From NCBI RefSeq assembly GCF_018448905.1, contig NZ_RCWA01000009.1, positions 1 to 64,000 on the forward strand: a stretch of 64,000 nt of DNA. Direction: 5' to 3'. The first letter of the stretch is position 1; each line of letters starts with the position of its first letter. This DNA comes from Photorhabdus heterorhabditis. GTDB lineage: Bacteria; Pseudomonadota; Gammaproteobacteria; Enterobacterales; Enterobacteriaceae. The position numbers and the translations under genes were made by a program. The notes under the pieces are model-generated. The model was not told the origin of the DNA. It made no database searches and saw nothing but the letters and a program-made list of their open reading frames with translations. Positions 8,812 to 18,615 of the stretch are shown here, in pieces.

Positions 8812-9432
8812 TTAGAAAGCACTGGAAACCCAAGAACTAATTCTCTCGAAGAAAGATTTAATTGATTCCCATGCTTTACTTAGCCATTCAGTGAGTTGCC
8901 GGGCCGCCTCAAGAATAAAGCTGGAAATTCTACCAAACAGGTTGGAAAAAAATGTGCTAGTTTTTTCCATAAAGCTTTGTATTGCCGCTCTGGCTTCCGG
9001 GTATTGTAAGCCAAATTTAATCGCTTTATCGTAACTTGAATCAATTTGTCTGTTATTCTCGTCTTTGGTTCTTTGGCGAGATTTATTCATATTATCGATC
9101 CAGTCTTGGTCTGCATTATCTGGATCAGAGATAATCGCGTTTTGATATTTCTGGGTGCTGTCAGTTACACTTGTCTTAGAAACTTTTGTTATTGAATTAG
9201 CACCAGATTTCACTGAATCTTTCAATTCATTAACAATACCATCTATTTCCTTATTTTCGGTAATATTTATATTTTCATATTGTTCCTCAAGTATATTTGC
9301 ATATTCCTGGAGTTCAGGTGTCGATGGTGCAAATGGTTTAATGTTAGGATTATCTAATATACGTTTTGCGTGTTGACGCATTTCGTTCATTAGGTCGATA
9401 AATTGGATATCAGTAAGTGTAATATCGGACAT
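8812..9432 (-). CDS. hypothetical helical protein, 206 residues
   Basis: Not recognised. The first 140 residues are polar and predicted helical/coiled by eye (many E, K, N, Q). The last 60 residues form an amphipathic, Trp/Phe-rich stretch (FMEKTSTFFSNLFGRISSF, then LTEWLSKAWESIKSFF) that could insert into or lie on a membrane. No signal peptide. A family such as a secreted effector or pore-forming helper is possible but unsupported. Good AGGAAAT ribosome site before the ATG. Confidence 0.65.
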   Translation of the reverse strand: MSDITLTDIQFIDLMNEMRQHAKRILDNPNIKPFAPSTPELQEYANILEEQYENINITENKEIDGIVNELKDSVKSGANSITKVSKTSVTDSTQKYQNAIISDPDNADQDWIDNMNKSRQRTKDENNRQIDSSYDKAIKFGLQYPEARAAIQSFMEKTSTFFSNLFGRISSFILEAARQLTEWLSKAWESIKSFFERISSWVSSAF

Positions 9433-9740
9433 GGATTATTTCCTTGTATTTAGTTAGTAAACTATTTATTAAATTAAAAAAGTATAGAATTATTTATGTA
9501 AATTGGTGGAAATAAGTTAAAAATAAGCTGTATTATCTATATCTATTTTTGTCGATCTTGGTTTAATATATTCAAAAATGAATATGGTATAATTTAGATA
9601 CTCATTTCTGGCGGTGCCGGAGAATGTTTTCCGGCACCTGAAACAAAAAACGTTTTAATAAAGAAAGTGTTATCCAGGTTAATCCCGAAAATCCTAATCC
9701 TAAAAACGTTTAATGCTAGCCATATAACTTATTTTTCTAA
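9433..9740. other. gene-free AT-rich stretch with one hairpin
   Basis: About 308 bases that hold the upstream region of the 8812-9432 gene and the 3' side of hslJ. The only structure I see is a stem GGTGCCGGA / TCCGGCACC at 9613-9638, which may be a terminator for hslJ transcripts on the minus strand. Confidence 0.5.
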
Positions 9741-10166
9741 TTACTGAACATAATCCTTTAATTTATAAACCAGCGTATTATTATCGTGGGATAGTGTCAG
9801 TTTTTGATTTTTTAGTGTGACTTTAACGCCATCAGCCAATACCTTACCAATCAGGTAATCCCATTTGTTCAATTTATCATCAGCGCAAAGCATCTGAGTG
9901 CTGGCCAAATCTTTAACGGTCAATACACTATTTTTCAGTTTGCCTTGGCCCATAAAGAGATTACACATAGAACCAGAAACATGCATTTTTTCACCGAATT
10001 CAATGGTTGGTACGCGACCATCTTGATTTTTCGCACTTTCGCCATTAACACTTACCAGGACAAATCTGTGATGCTGTAAATCACCGACCGACACGTTTTC
10101 TACCGCTGAGGCTTGAAATGTGGCGAGCAATAAAGTTGCTGTTGCCAAAGGTAGTATTTTTTTCAT
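9741..10166 (-). CDS. hslJ: HslJ, META-domain heat-shock protein
   Basis: Envelope protein of the HslJ/META family, linked in E. coli to novobiocin resistance. 141 residues (140 in E. coli). Seen: QHHRFVLVSVNGESA and the SGSMCNLFMGQGKL core motif with the two family cysteines (MCN, MLCAD). The signal peptide ends ATFQASA and has no lipobox Cys, whereas E. coli HslJ is a lipoprotein (LMAGC), so this one should be soluble and periplasmic. It lies 22 bases after ldhA on the same strand, as in E. coli. Confidence 0.93.
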   Translation of the reverse strand: MKKILPLATATLLLATFQASAVENVSVGDLQHHRFVLVSVNGESAKNQDGRVPTIEFGEKMHVSGSMCNLFMGQGKLKNSVLTVKDLASTQMLCADDKLNKWDYLIGKVLADGVKVTLKNQKLTLSHDNNTLVYKLKDYVQ

Positions 10167-10188
10167 ATTTATCTCCTAATATATTATT

Positions 10189-11193
10189 TTAAGGGTACTT
10201 ACTAACAATATTCGGGCAATTTTCCCCGTTGATTAATTGCTGGATATTTCTCAGCGTAGTTTCACTGATACTGGTCAGTGCTTCTTCTGTTAAAAATGCC
10301 TGATGACCGGTAAACAGCACGTTATGACATGAAGACAAGCGACGAAAAATATCATCCTGAATCACGTCATTAGATTTGTCTTCAAAGAAGAGGTCGCGTT
10401 CATTTTCATAAACGTCCATACCTAGAGAGCCAATTTTTTGTTGTTTTAATGCGTTGATAGCAGCAACGGAATCAATTAGGGCTCCGCGGCTGGTGTTGAC
10501 GATCATTACGCCGTTTTTCATTTTACTGAAGGCAAGTTCATTCAGCAGATGATAGTTTTCTGATGTCAACGGGCAATGAAGAGATATCACATCGGATTGT
10601 GCATATAGCGTATCCAGATCGACATATTCAGCACCGAGATCCAAAACAGCTTGATTGGGGTATGGATCATAAGCCAACAGGCGCATACCAAACCCTTTTA
10701 GAATACGTAGAGTTGCGACACCAATTTTACCGGTTCCGATAATTCCCGCTGTGCGGTTATGCATATTGAAACCAATTAAGCCTTCGAGAGAAAAATTGGC
10801 GTCACGGGTGCGTTGATAAGCTCGGTGAATACGGCGGTTTAAGCACAGGATTAACCCAATGGCATGTTCGGCAACTGCTTCGGGAGAATAGGCTGGCACC
10901 CGTACAACCTGAATACCCAGCTCTTCAGCTGCATCTAGGTCAACATTATTAAAACCTGCACAACGCAATGCGAGGATTTTTACATTCATTTCAGCCAATT
11001 CTTTGAGTACTTCACGGTCAGCATTATCGTTAACGAAAATACAAACAGCATCTGCACCAATAGCGTTTTTAGCGGTTTGTGCACTGAGAGGAAAATCGAA
11101 AAACTCGAAATCATAATCAAACCCGAGTTTTTGATTAACCAGCTCCAGATGTTTATGGTCATACTGTTTGGTACTGTAAACGACTAATTTCAT
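10189..11193 (-). CDS. ldhA: D-lactate dehydrogenase, fermentative
   Basis: NADH-dependent reduction of pyruvate to D-lactate in the cytoplasm during fermentation. 334 residues (329 in E. coli). Seen: the NAD-binding glycine motif GTGKIG near 153, and the catalytic Arg/Glu/His in NTSRGALID, DVYENERDLFFED and TGHQAFLT. Operon partner hslJ follows. Upstream and divergent lies the remnant of ydbH-ynbE-ydbL. Confidence 0.97.
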   Translation of the reverse strand: MKLVVYSTKQYDHKHLELVNQKLGFDYDFEFFDFPLSAQTAKNAIGADAVCIFVNDNADREVLKELAEMNVKILALRCAGFNNVDLDAAEELGIQVVRVPAYSPEAVAEHAIGLILCLNRRIHRAYQRTRDANFSLEGLIGFNMHNRTAGIIGTGKIGVATLRILKGFGMRLLAYDPYPNQAVLDLGAEYVDLDTLYAQSDVISLHCPLTSENYHLLNELAFSKMKNGVMIVNTSRGALIDSVAAINALKQQKIGSLGMDVYENERDLFFEDKSNDVIQDDIFRRLSSCHNVLFTGHQAFLTEEALTSISETTLRNIQQLINGENCPNIVSKYP

Positions 11194-11363
11194 GGAATTA
11201 TCTCCGCTATAATTTAAGTAGCTAATAAATTGTTTAGGGCTTAAATTATTGCTGACGTAAAGGGTTAAATAAACCGATAAATTAATTAACTCTATAGATG
11301 TATTGCTCGTTTCTCCCTATATGTTCAACATAATTTTCTTATTAATCAATGTCTTAGTTTGAG

Positions 11364-11540
11364 GTGTGTCTGCTAAAATATGGAATAATGTCAGGTTGTG
11401 TACGCCTTGAAGTGGTAACACCTGAGAAGCCAATTAATATGAATGTCAAAATTGAGCATGAAATTCATGTAAAGATAGACAGACAGGTTGAAGAGATGCT
11501 TAAGAATAATGTGGGTTTATTCCAAGAGCTTGGCATATGA
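11364..11540 (+). CDS. ynbE: YnbE-like small lipoprotein
   Basis: 58 residues if started at GTG 11364, with a short hydrophobic start and a lipobox-like MSGC, then RLEVVTPEKPINMNVKIEHE, which is the conserved YnbE core. E. coli YnbE (61 residues) is an outer-membrane lipoprotein that works with the AsmA-like protein YdbH. No ydbH is present here: ldhA lies directly upstream in the opposite direction. The stop overlaps the ydbL start (ATGA). The signal peptide is unusually short, so the gene may be non-functional. A later ATG at 11388 is possible. Confidence 0.6.
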   Translation: MCLLKYGIMSGCVRLEVVTPEKPINMNVKIEHEIHVKIDRQVEEMLKNNVGLFQELGI

Positions 11541-11852
11541 AAAAGAGATGGGCGGGCATATTGTTGTTGACTGGCGTATTGTTCAGTTCTTTTGCTTCTG
11601 AATGAGGCAAAGCAGAAGGGGCTGGTAGGTGAAACTTTCAATGGTTATTTGGCTATAGTGAAAACAGATGTTCAGGCACAGGCTTTGGTGATAAAAATAA
11701 ATCAGGCTCGTGAGAGAAAATACGCTGAGGTTGCTGCCAGTAATAACATTTCTGCGGAGCAAGTCGTTAAACTGGCAGGTGAAAAACGGGTAAATAGAGC
11801 AGAGCCTGGAGAGTATGTACAGGGTATTAATGGTCAATGGCTAAAGAAATAA
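11537..11852 (+). pseudogene. ydbL: ydbL with a frameshift after the signal peptide
   Basis: ATG 11537 opens a clear signal peptide (MKKRWAGILLLTGVLFSSFA) that hits TGA at 11603-11605. The mature YdbL sequence (LNEAKQKGLVGETFNGYLA to GEYVQGINGQWLKK) continues in another frame to 11852. The two pieces together total about the 108 residues of E. coli YdbL, so a small deletion near 11598-11602 has broken the gene. DUF1318 family, periplasmic chaperone-like partner of YnbE/YdbH in E. coli. Confidence 0.75.
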
Positions 11853-11854
11853 AA

Positions 11855-11872
11855 GCGCGCTAGGTAGCGCGC
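11855..11872. terminator. hairpin after ydbL
   Basis: Stem GCGCGCT / AGCGCGC with an AGGT loop, flanked by A-runs on both sides. It is placed between convergent ydbL and azoR and could end both transcripts. Confidence 0.65.
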
Positions 11873-11911
11873 AAAATAATAAAGTCACGTGTGAATGATG
11901 AATAAAAATGA

Positions 11912-12526
<615 letters not shown>

Positions 12527-12805
12527 TTAAATTAACTTTTGATAGTTCACTTGTTAATCACGACACCGTCATTCTATGAGTTATTACTTTCTGGTAACAG
12601 ATCAATATTTAGAGATTAGAATTCAAATTTATTGAATAACTTTACCCGTACCAATACCCATTCGCAGGAGTACTCGCTGAAATTATCTCCAATAAATTAG
12701 GATGTGCTACTATATTGCCAATAAGAGCTATGTTGCCAATAAAAACTGAGCTATCAATAAACACTGGCTAATCAGCAAAATAAGAAATCAAAGGACCAAT
12801 GTAAG

Positions 12806-15800
12806 GTGAAAGAATTTCAGAAAATCATTAATCGTCAGGCTGTCTGTCCAACAATCAAATATCCAGAAAACCTGCCTGTCAGCCAGAAGAAAGATGATAT
12901 TTATAAGGCCATTCGTGACCATCAGGTTGTGATTATCGCTGGGGAAACCGGTTCAGGTAAAACAACGCAGATCCCGAAAATCTGTCTTGAACTGGGTAGG
13001 GGAATAAAAGGATTGATTGGCCATACTCAACCTCGACGGTTGGCGGCTCGTGCTGTTGCTAACCGTCTGGCGGAAGAATTAGAAACCTCAGTAGGTTCGG
13101 CTGTGGGTTATAAAGTTCGTTTCAGTGACCATGTAGGCGATAATACATTGGTTAAGCTGATGACGGATGGTATTTTGCTGGCGGAACTGCAAAATGACAA
13201 ATGGCTTAAACAGTATGACACTCTGATTATTGATGAAGCGCATGAACGTAGCCTGAATATTGATTTTATTCTGGGCTATTTACGTCAGTTACTGCCAAAA
13301 CGTCCTGATTTGAAAGTCATCATCACTTCAGCGACTATCGATCCTGAACGTTTTTCTCGCCATTTTAATCATGCACCGATTATTGAAGTTTCTGGTCGAA
13401 CCTATCCGGTAGAAGTGCGTTATCGGCCTGTTATGGGGGATGATAATGATGGAGAACGGGATCAGCTTGAAGCAATTATTGATGCTGTTGATGAGTTGAG
13501 TCATGAAGGGGCTGGGGATATCCTGATCTTTATGAGTGGTGAACGGGAAATTCGCGATACCGCTGATGCTTTGAATAAACTGAATTTGCGTCATACCGAA
13601 GTATTGCCGTTGTTTGCGCGTCTTTCTAACAGTGATCAGAACCGGATTTTTCAGTCACATGCTGGCCGGAGAATTGTATTGGCAACTAACGTGGCAGAGA
13701 CGTCTTTGACGGTACCGGGAATTAAGTATGTGATTGATACTGGTTATGCGCGTATCAGTCGTTACAGTTATCGGACGAAAGTCCAGAGATTGCCGATAGA
13801 GCCAATCTCTCAGGCATCGGCGAATCAACGGAAAGGGCGCTGCGGGCGTGTATCTGATGGGATTTGTATCCGCTTGTATTCAGAAGATGATTTCCTTTCA
13901 CGGCCAGAATTTACTGATCCAGAAATCCTGCGTACTAATCTGGCATCGGTCATTCTACAAATGACTTCAATTGGTCTTGGGGATGTCAGCGCGTTTCCGT
14001 TTGTGCAACCTCCTGATAAACGTAACATTCAGGATGGTATCCGGCTGCTGGAAGAGCTTGGTGCTATTGATCAGAAAGCAACTGTTCAGGGTAATTACCG
14101 TCTTACTGTAATAGGGCGCCAATTGGCTCAGCTTCCCGTTGATCCTCGATTGGCGCGTATGGTACTGGAAGCGCGCAATCATGGTTGTGTGCGTGAAGTG
14201 ATGGTCATTACAGCTGCGTTGTCTATTCAAGATCCAAGAGAAAGGCCACTGGAGAAACAGCAGCCTTCCGATGAGAAACATCGTCGATTTGCTGATAAAG
14301 ACTCCGATTTTATCGCATTCCTGAAATTATGGGATTTTCTGAAAGAGCAGCAAAAGGAGCTATCTTCTGCGCAATTTCGTAAATTGTGCCGTCAGGATTA
14401 TCTTAACTATCTGAGAGTCAGAGAATGGCAGGATATATATACCCAGTTACGGCAAGTAGTGAAAGAAATTGGTTTACCAGTAAATAGCCAGGATGCAGAT
14501 TACCGCAGTATTCATGTTTCGTTACTCTCCGGGTTGTTATCGCATATCGGCCAGAAAGATACAGATAAACAGGAATATACCGGCGCACGTAATGCTCGTT
14601 TTTCTATTTTCCCTGGCTCCGGTTTATTTAAAAAACCGCCTAAATGGGCAATGGTGGCGGAACTGGTTGAAACTAGCCGCTTGTGGGGGCGTATTGCTGC
14701 CAGAGTGGAGCCTGAGTGGGTTGAACCGTTAGCGGTACATTTGGTGAAATATCATTACAGCGAACCGCACTGGCAAAAATCTCAGGGCGCGGTAATGGCT
14801 AAGGAAAAAGTCACTTTATATGGCCTGCCAATTGTGGCTAGCCGTCAGGTTAATTACAGTAAAATTGACCCAATGCTCTGCCGTGAATTGTTTATTCGCC
14901 ATGCGCTGGTGGAAGGTGATTGGCAAACTCGGCACGCATTTTTCCGCTCGAATCTGAAATTACGTGAAGAGATTGAAGCGTTGGAACATAAATCCCGCCG
15001 TCGCGACATTCTGGTGGATGATGAAACCTTGTTCAGCTTCTATGATCAACGTATACCTCAGAATGTAGTTTCTGCCCGCCATTTTGATCGCTGGTGGCAG
15101 AAGACAGGGAAAGAACAGCCAGAGCTGCTCAGCTTTGAAAAAAATATGTTGATCAAAGGTGATGCAGATAAAATCAGCGCATTGGATTATCCTAATTACT
15201 GGTATCAGGATGCACTGAAATTACGGTTAAGCTACCAGTTTGAACCGGGTACGGAAGCCGATGGCGTGACAGTTCATATTCCGCTGCCAGTGCTGAATCA
15301 GATTAAAGATGACGGATTTGATTGGCAAATCCCAGGTATTCGTTACGATCTCGTCGTTGCTTTGATTAAATCATTGCCGAAACCGGTTCGTCGTAATTTT
15401 GTACCTGCGCCAAACTATGCTCAGGCATTTATGGAACGAGTATCTCAGCCACAATCTACCTTACTGGATAGTCTTGAGAAAGAATTACGGCGCATGACGG
15501 GTGTGACAGTGTCACGTGATGATTGGCAGTTAGGACAAGTCCCCGATCACCTTAAAATGACGTTCCGAATTGTAGGTGAGAAGAACCGAACTATTGCTGA
15601 AGGCAAAGATTTATCTGCGTTGAAATTACGATTGAAAGACAAAGTTCAGGAGACACTTTCAGCCGTTGCTGATGATGGTATTGAACAGAGTGGGTTGCAT
15701 ATTTGGAGCTTCGGTGAATTATCGGAACGGTATGAGCAAAAGCGTGGGGGTTATTCCGTCAAAGCATTTCCAGCATTGGTGGATGAAAAAGAGAGTATTG

Positions 15801-16549
15801 GTATTAAGTTGTTTGAAACTGAACTTGAACAACAGATTGCTATGTGGGAAGGCACTCGTCGTCTGCTATTGCTAAATATTCCTTCACCAATAAAATACTT
15901 ACATGAGAAATTACCTAACAAATCCAAATTGGGTCTCTATTTTAATCCTTATGGCAAAGTGCTGGATTTAATCGACGATTGTATTGCCTGTGGTGTTGAT
16001 AAATTGATAGCAGGGCATGGAGGTCTGGTTTGGAATGAGCAGGCTTTTATTCAGTTACAGGATAAGGTTCGGGCTGAGCTAAATGATACGGTTGTGGAAA
16101 TTGCTAAGCAGGTAGAACAGATACTCACTACCGTTTTTGCTATTAACAAACGTCTTAAAGGCCGGGTCGATATCTCACTGGCGTTAGCGTTGTCTGATAT
16201 CAAAGCACAGATTTCTGGTTTGGTTTTCAGAGGATTTGTTACCGCTAATGGCTGGAAACGTTTGCCCGATGTTTTGCGTTATTTGCATGGTATTGAGCGT
16301 CGTTTGGAAAAATTGGCCGTTGACCCACATCGGGACCGGACACAAATGGGACGTATTGAGAATGTTCAGCAACAATGGCAGCAATGGCTAGCGAAATTAT
16401 CGTTGCAACAGAAACAGCTACCTGAGGTACAAGAAATTCGTTGGATGATAGAAGAATTACGGGTTAGTTTGTTTGCCCAGCAACTGGGTACACTATATCC
16501 AGTTTCTGATAAGAGAATTTTGCAAGCAATGGAGCAAATTGCTTCTTGA
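12806..16549 (+). CDS. hrpA: ATP-dependent RNA helicase HrpA
   Basis: DEAH-box 3'-5' RNA helicase that acts on mRNA and stalled ribosomes in E. coli. 1247 residues against about 1300 in E. coli. The missing part is N-terminal: the frame opens at GTG 12806, and the first conserved block is YPENLPVSQKKDDIYKAI, which lies about residue 70 of the E. coli protein. Helicase motifs are complete: GETGSGKT near 45, DEAH near 146, SATIDPERF near 173, and ETSLTVPGIKYV and RKGRCGRV further on. The long C-terminal HrpA-specific region is present. Upstream DNA (12518-12805) has no in-frame extension that I can read, so the start may be a genuine shorter form or follow an N-terminal loss. Confidence 0.95.
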   Translation: MKEFQKIINRQAVCPTIKYPENLPVSQKKDDIYKAIRDHQVVIIAGETGSGKTTQIPKICLELGRGIKGLIGHTQPRRLAARAVANRLAEELETSVGSAVGYKVRFSDHVGDNTLVKLMTDGILLAELQNDKWLKQYDTLIIDEAHERSLNIDFILGYLRQLLPKRPDLKVIITSATIDPERFSRHFNHAPIIEVSGRTYPVEVRYRPVMGDDNDGERDQLEAIIDAVDELSHEGAGDILIFMSGEREIRDTADALNKLNLRHTEVLPLFARLSNSDQNRIFQSHAGRRIVLATNVAETSLTVPGIKYVIDTGYARISRYSYRTKVQRLPIEPISQASANQRKGRCGRVSDGICIRLYSEDDFLSRPEFTDPEILRTNLASVILQMTSIGLGDVSAFPFVQPPDKRNIQDGIRLLEELGAIDQKATVQGNYRLTVIGRQLAQLPVDPRLARMVLEARNHGCVREVMVITAALSIQDPRERPLEKQQPSDEKHRRFADKDSDFIAFLKLWDFLKEQQKELSSAQFRKLCRQDYLNYLRVREWQDIYTQLRQVVKEIGLPVNSQDADYRSIHVSLLSGLLSHIGQKDTDKQEYTGARNARFSIFPGSGLFKKPPKWAMVAELVETSRLWGRIAARVEPEWVEPLAVHLVKYHYSEPHWQKSQGAVMAKEKVTLYGLPIVASRQVNYSKIDPMLCRELFIRHALVEGDWQTRHAFFRSNLKLREEIEALEHKSRRRDILVDDETLFSFYDQRIPQNVVSARHFDRWWQKTGKEQPELLSFEKNMLIKGDADKISALDYPNYWYQDALKLRLSYQFEPGTEADGVTVHIPLPVLNQIKDDGFDWQIPGIRYDLVVALIKSLPKPVRRNFVPAPNYAQAFMERVSQPQSTLLDSLEKELRRMTGVTVSRDDWQLGQVPDHLKMTFRIVGEKNRTIAEGKDLSALKLRLKDKVQETLSAVADDGIEQSGLHIWSFGELSERYEQKRGGYSVKAFPALVDEKESIGIKLFETELEQQIAMWEGTRRLLLLNIPSPIKYLHEKLPNKSKLGLYFNPYGKVLDLIDDCIACGVDKLIAGHGGLVWNEQAFIQLQDKVRAELNDTVVEIAKQVEQILTTVFAINKRLKGRVDISLALALSDIKAQISGLVFRGFVTANGWKRLPDVLRYLHGIERRLEKLAVDPHRDRTQMGRIENVQQQWQQWLAKLSLQQKQLPEVQEIRWMIEELRVSLFAQQLGTLYPVSDKRILQAMEQIAS

Positions 16550-16612
16550 TGAGAAGAAAGGCCGGAAACTGTTCATGGTTTCGGCGAGGTCGTTTTTTAT
16601 AAACAGAGCGAG

Positions 16613-16636
16613 GCCACCTCTTTTAGAGGTGGCTTT
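16613..16636 (+). terminator. intrinsic terminator after hrpA
   Basis: Stem GCCACCTC / GAGGTGGC with a 5-base TTTTA loop, followed by TTT, about 65 bases after the hrpA stop. Confidence 0.7.
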
Positions 16637-16805
16637 ACAGAACAGTAGAACACCATGCTGGTTGTTAAATTTGTTGAACTAGGGGAGCGATCGAACTATT
16701 ATCATATTATGTGATATAAATTTATATCATGTTAAGTGACATCAGTTTGATAACTGCTAATCATCTATTCGCTTGAATTTCATAATGTAATGTTAGGAGG
16801 CTATA

Positions 16806-17156
16806 ATGAGAACTGAACACACCAGATCTATACAGACTATTAGCCACTCAACAGAAGTTATTGACTCTTTTAAAGATTTTAATACAAATAAATTCTTTTT
16901 TGTTCTCCGTCTCAGTGAACGACAAGATGTTAATAAGCAGTTATTCATAGTAACTCTTAAAGATGATAATAAGAGTGATAATTTCTATGTGGTCCCATTC
17001 GCCGAATTAGTTGTCAGAAGGGAAAGAGTGAAATATCTTGTTTCTCCTGAGAATCAATATCCAGAATACAATGGCAATATTGATGTTATCATGAAACATA
17101 TTGAATCCGTTGTTAAGAATTTTATTGATAATTTCAAACTAACGACTGTCCATTAA
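16806..17156 (+). CDS. hypothetical protein, 116 residues
   Basis: Not recognised. Soluble, charged, with a central beta-rich stretch (FFFVLRLSERQDV, QLFIVTLKDDN, FYVVPFAELVVRRERVKYL). AGGAGG precedes the ATG. It lies 17 bases before the next gene on the same strand, so the two are probably one transcript. AT-rich like many accessory genes. Confidence 0.65.
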   Translation: MRTEHTRSIQTISHSTEVIDSFKDFNTNKFFFVLRLSERQDVNKQLFIVTLKDDNKSDNFYVVPFAELVVRRERVKYLVSPENQYPEYNGNIDVIMKHIESVVKNFIDNFKLTTVH

Positions 17157-17173
17157 ATCTTACAGGGATAGCG

Positions 17174-17896
17174 ATGGCTCCCAATCTTATTAGTTCATAT
17201 TCAAAGGATTTGAGCAGAAAGCCAAGTTGTGTTTCAGAGAATATTATTGACGAATTTCATCATTTATCACTGGAAGATGATTTGTTGAAAATTACAGAGT
17301 ACGCCCTTATCGGGAGTGAATATCATTACTATTCAGAAATAGTTTATGTGGGGTGTTCGACCTCTAATTTCTATTCTGAATATGCCGAACACTTAAAAGA
17401 ATGCGGGTATAGCTCTGAGCGGATTATTAATGAATTGCTTTCTCTTGATATGCATGAGGGATCAGAGGACACTCTGATTGGCAGAATTGCATATAATGAC
17501 TTTAACTTTGTCGATAAAGGAATAACCAAAACTGGCAAGCAAATAAGAGCCATTGAAATATCAGAAGATTTTCGGAGATCTGGTTTGGCTCGTTCGATTT
17601 ATAACACCTTGTTATTAAAACATGGACATATTATTTGCGACAATATTCAGAGTTTAGCGGGTGGTTCTTTGTGGGCTTCTGGTATTATTAAGTTGGGTGA
17701 TGTCCGTATTTACGACGTTATTAAAAAACAGTTCATAGATGTATTAACTCCATATGGTATAGGGATTAATGGTATTATTCCTTGGAGTGCTTTAGACTTG
17801 CCTGTTAGTGAGTTATCTAAGTGGGACCCAAGACCTTTATCTCCCAAATCTTGCCACCATATAGTTAACATCATTAGTAAAGATCTTCATTCATAA
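17174..17896 (+). CDS. GNAT-like hypothetical protein, 240 residues
   Basis: Residues about 128-150 (AIEISEDFRRSGLARSIYNT) resemble the acetyl-CoA-binding motif A of GNAT acetyltransferases (beta strand, then R-x-x-G-x-A). The rest is not recognised. Partner of the 116-residue gene upstream. The pair sits between hrpA and the T6SS module and looks accessory. An acetylating effector or modifying enzyme is possible but not shown. Confidence 0.6.
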   Translation: MAPNLISSYSKDLSRKPSCVSENIIDEFHHLSLEDDLLKITEYALIGSEYHYYSEIVYVGCSTSNFYSEYAEHLKECGYSSERIINELLSLDMHEGSEDTLIGRIAYNDFNFVDKGITKTGKQIRAIEISEDFRRSGLARSIYNTLLLKHGHIICDNIQSLAGGSLWASGIIKLGDVRIYDVIKKQFIDVLTPYGIGINGIIPWSALDLPVSELSKWDPRPLSPKSCHHIVNIISKDLHS

Positions 17897-18127
17897 ACTT
17901 ATCTCTCACGGGTTTTCTATATCTGTCTGATTAAGACTGAAGTGAACCCAGAAAGTTGAACGCTTAAAAATTAGGGAGCACTTCATCGTCTATTATATTT
18001 ACTTAAATATTCCATAGTTAGAGGGCAATGCAAGGAAATGGGTATTATCATATCAGTGATAATGCATAATCATTAAATTGTCGTCATTAATGGAATAATA
18101 TAGAAAGACCATATTCTATGATCTTAT

Positions 18128-18613
18128 TCAGATTGTCTCATTCCAGCTATCGGCATGAATTATATTTCCATCATTATGCTTCCAAGTGATTTTTTCATAG
18201 CGAAGTTCAACGATTTCCATATGATTGAATTTCTCTTTTGATGCGTCCTTTATATCGAGCATAACAGGAACAATATTAACCACTTTTACATTCTCCATGA
18301 AAGTATTGAAGTACTCTCTTTCTTGCCCATGTTCATTTATTTTATACCATTTTAACTCTGCTGATTTTAATGTTTGCCCTGTGGTTAATGCCTTATAAAG
18401 ATAGGGTGATGACGAATCGACTTCTTTTTCAATCATAAATGGGAGGTGTTTCCTCGTTCCAGTCAATTTTCCCGTATTATCATCATTGGCGATACTGACG
18501 CTATGATGAAGACCTAAAACCTCAATACTGCCTTCTCTACCATAGATATCAACGGAACCTTTCATATCTGATCCGCCATCGTCTTTTATGTACATATAGA
18601 GAGGAATAGCCAT
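18128..18613 (-). CDS. Hcp-family type VI secretion tube protein
   Basis: 161 residues. Seen: the Hcp opening MAIPLYMYIKDDGG, the GREGSIEVLGLHHSVSI block, and the TGTRKHLPFMIEKEVDSSSPYLYKAL core. Hcp stacks in hexameric rings as the T6SS inner tube and can carry effectors. No other T6SS structural gene is in the window, so this is an orphan hcp. It starts 2 bases after the upstream putative immunity gene, which suggests one operon with the effector/immunity pair. Confidence 0.88.
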   Translation of the reverse strand: MAIPLYMYIKDDGGSDMKGSVDIYGREGSIEVLGLHHSVSIANDDNTGKLTGTRKHLPFMIEKEVDSSSPYLYKALTTGQTLKSAELKWYKINEHGQEREYFNTFMENVKVVNIVPVMLDIKDASKEKFNHMEIVELRYEKITWKHNDGNIIHADSWNETI

Positions 18614-18615
18614 CG

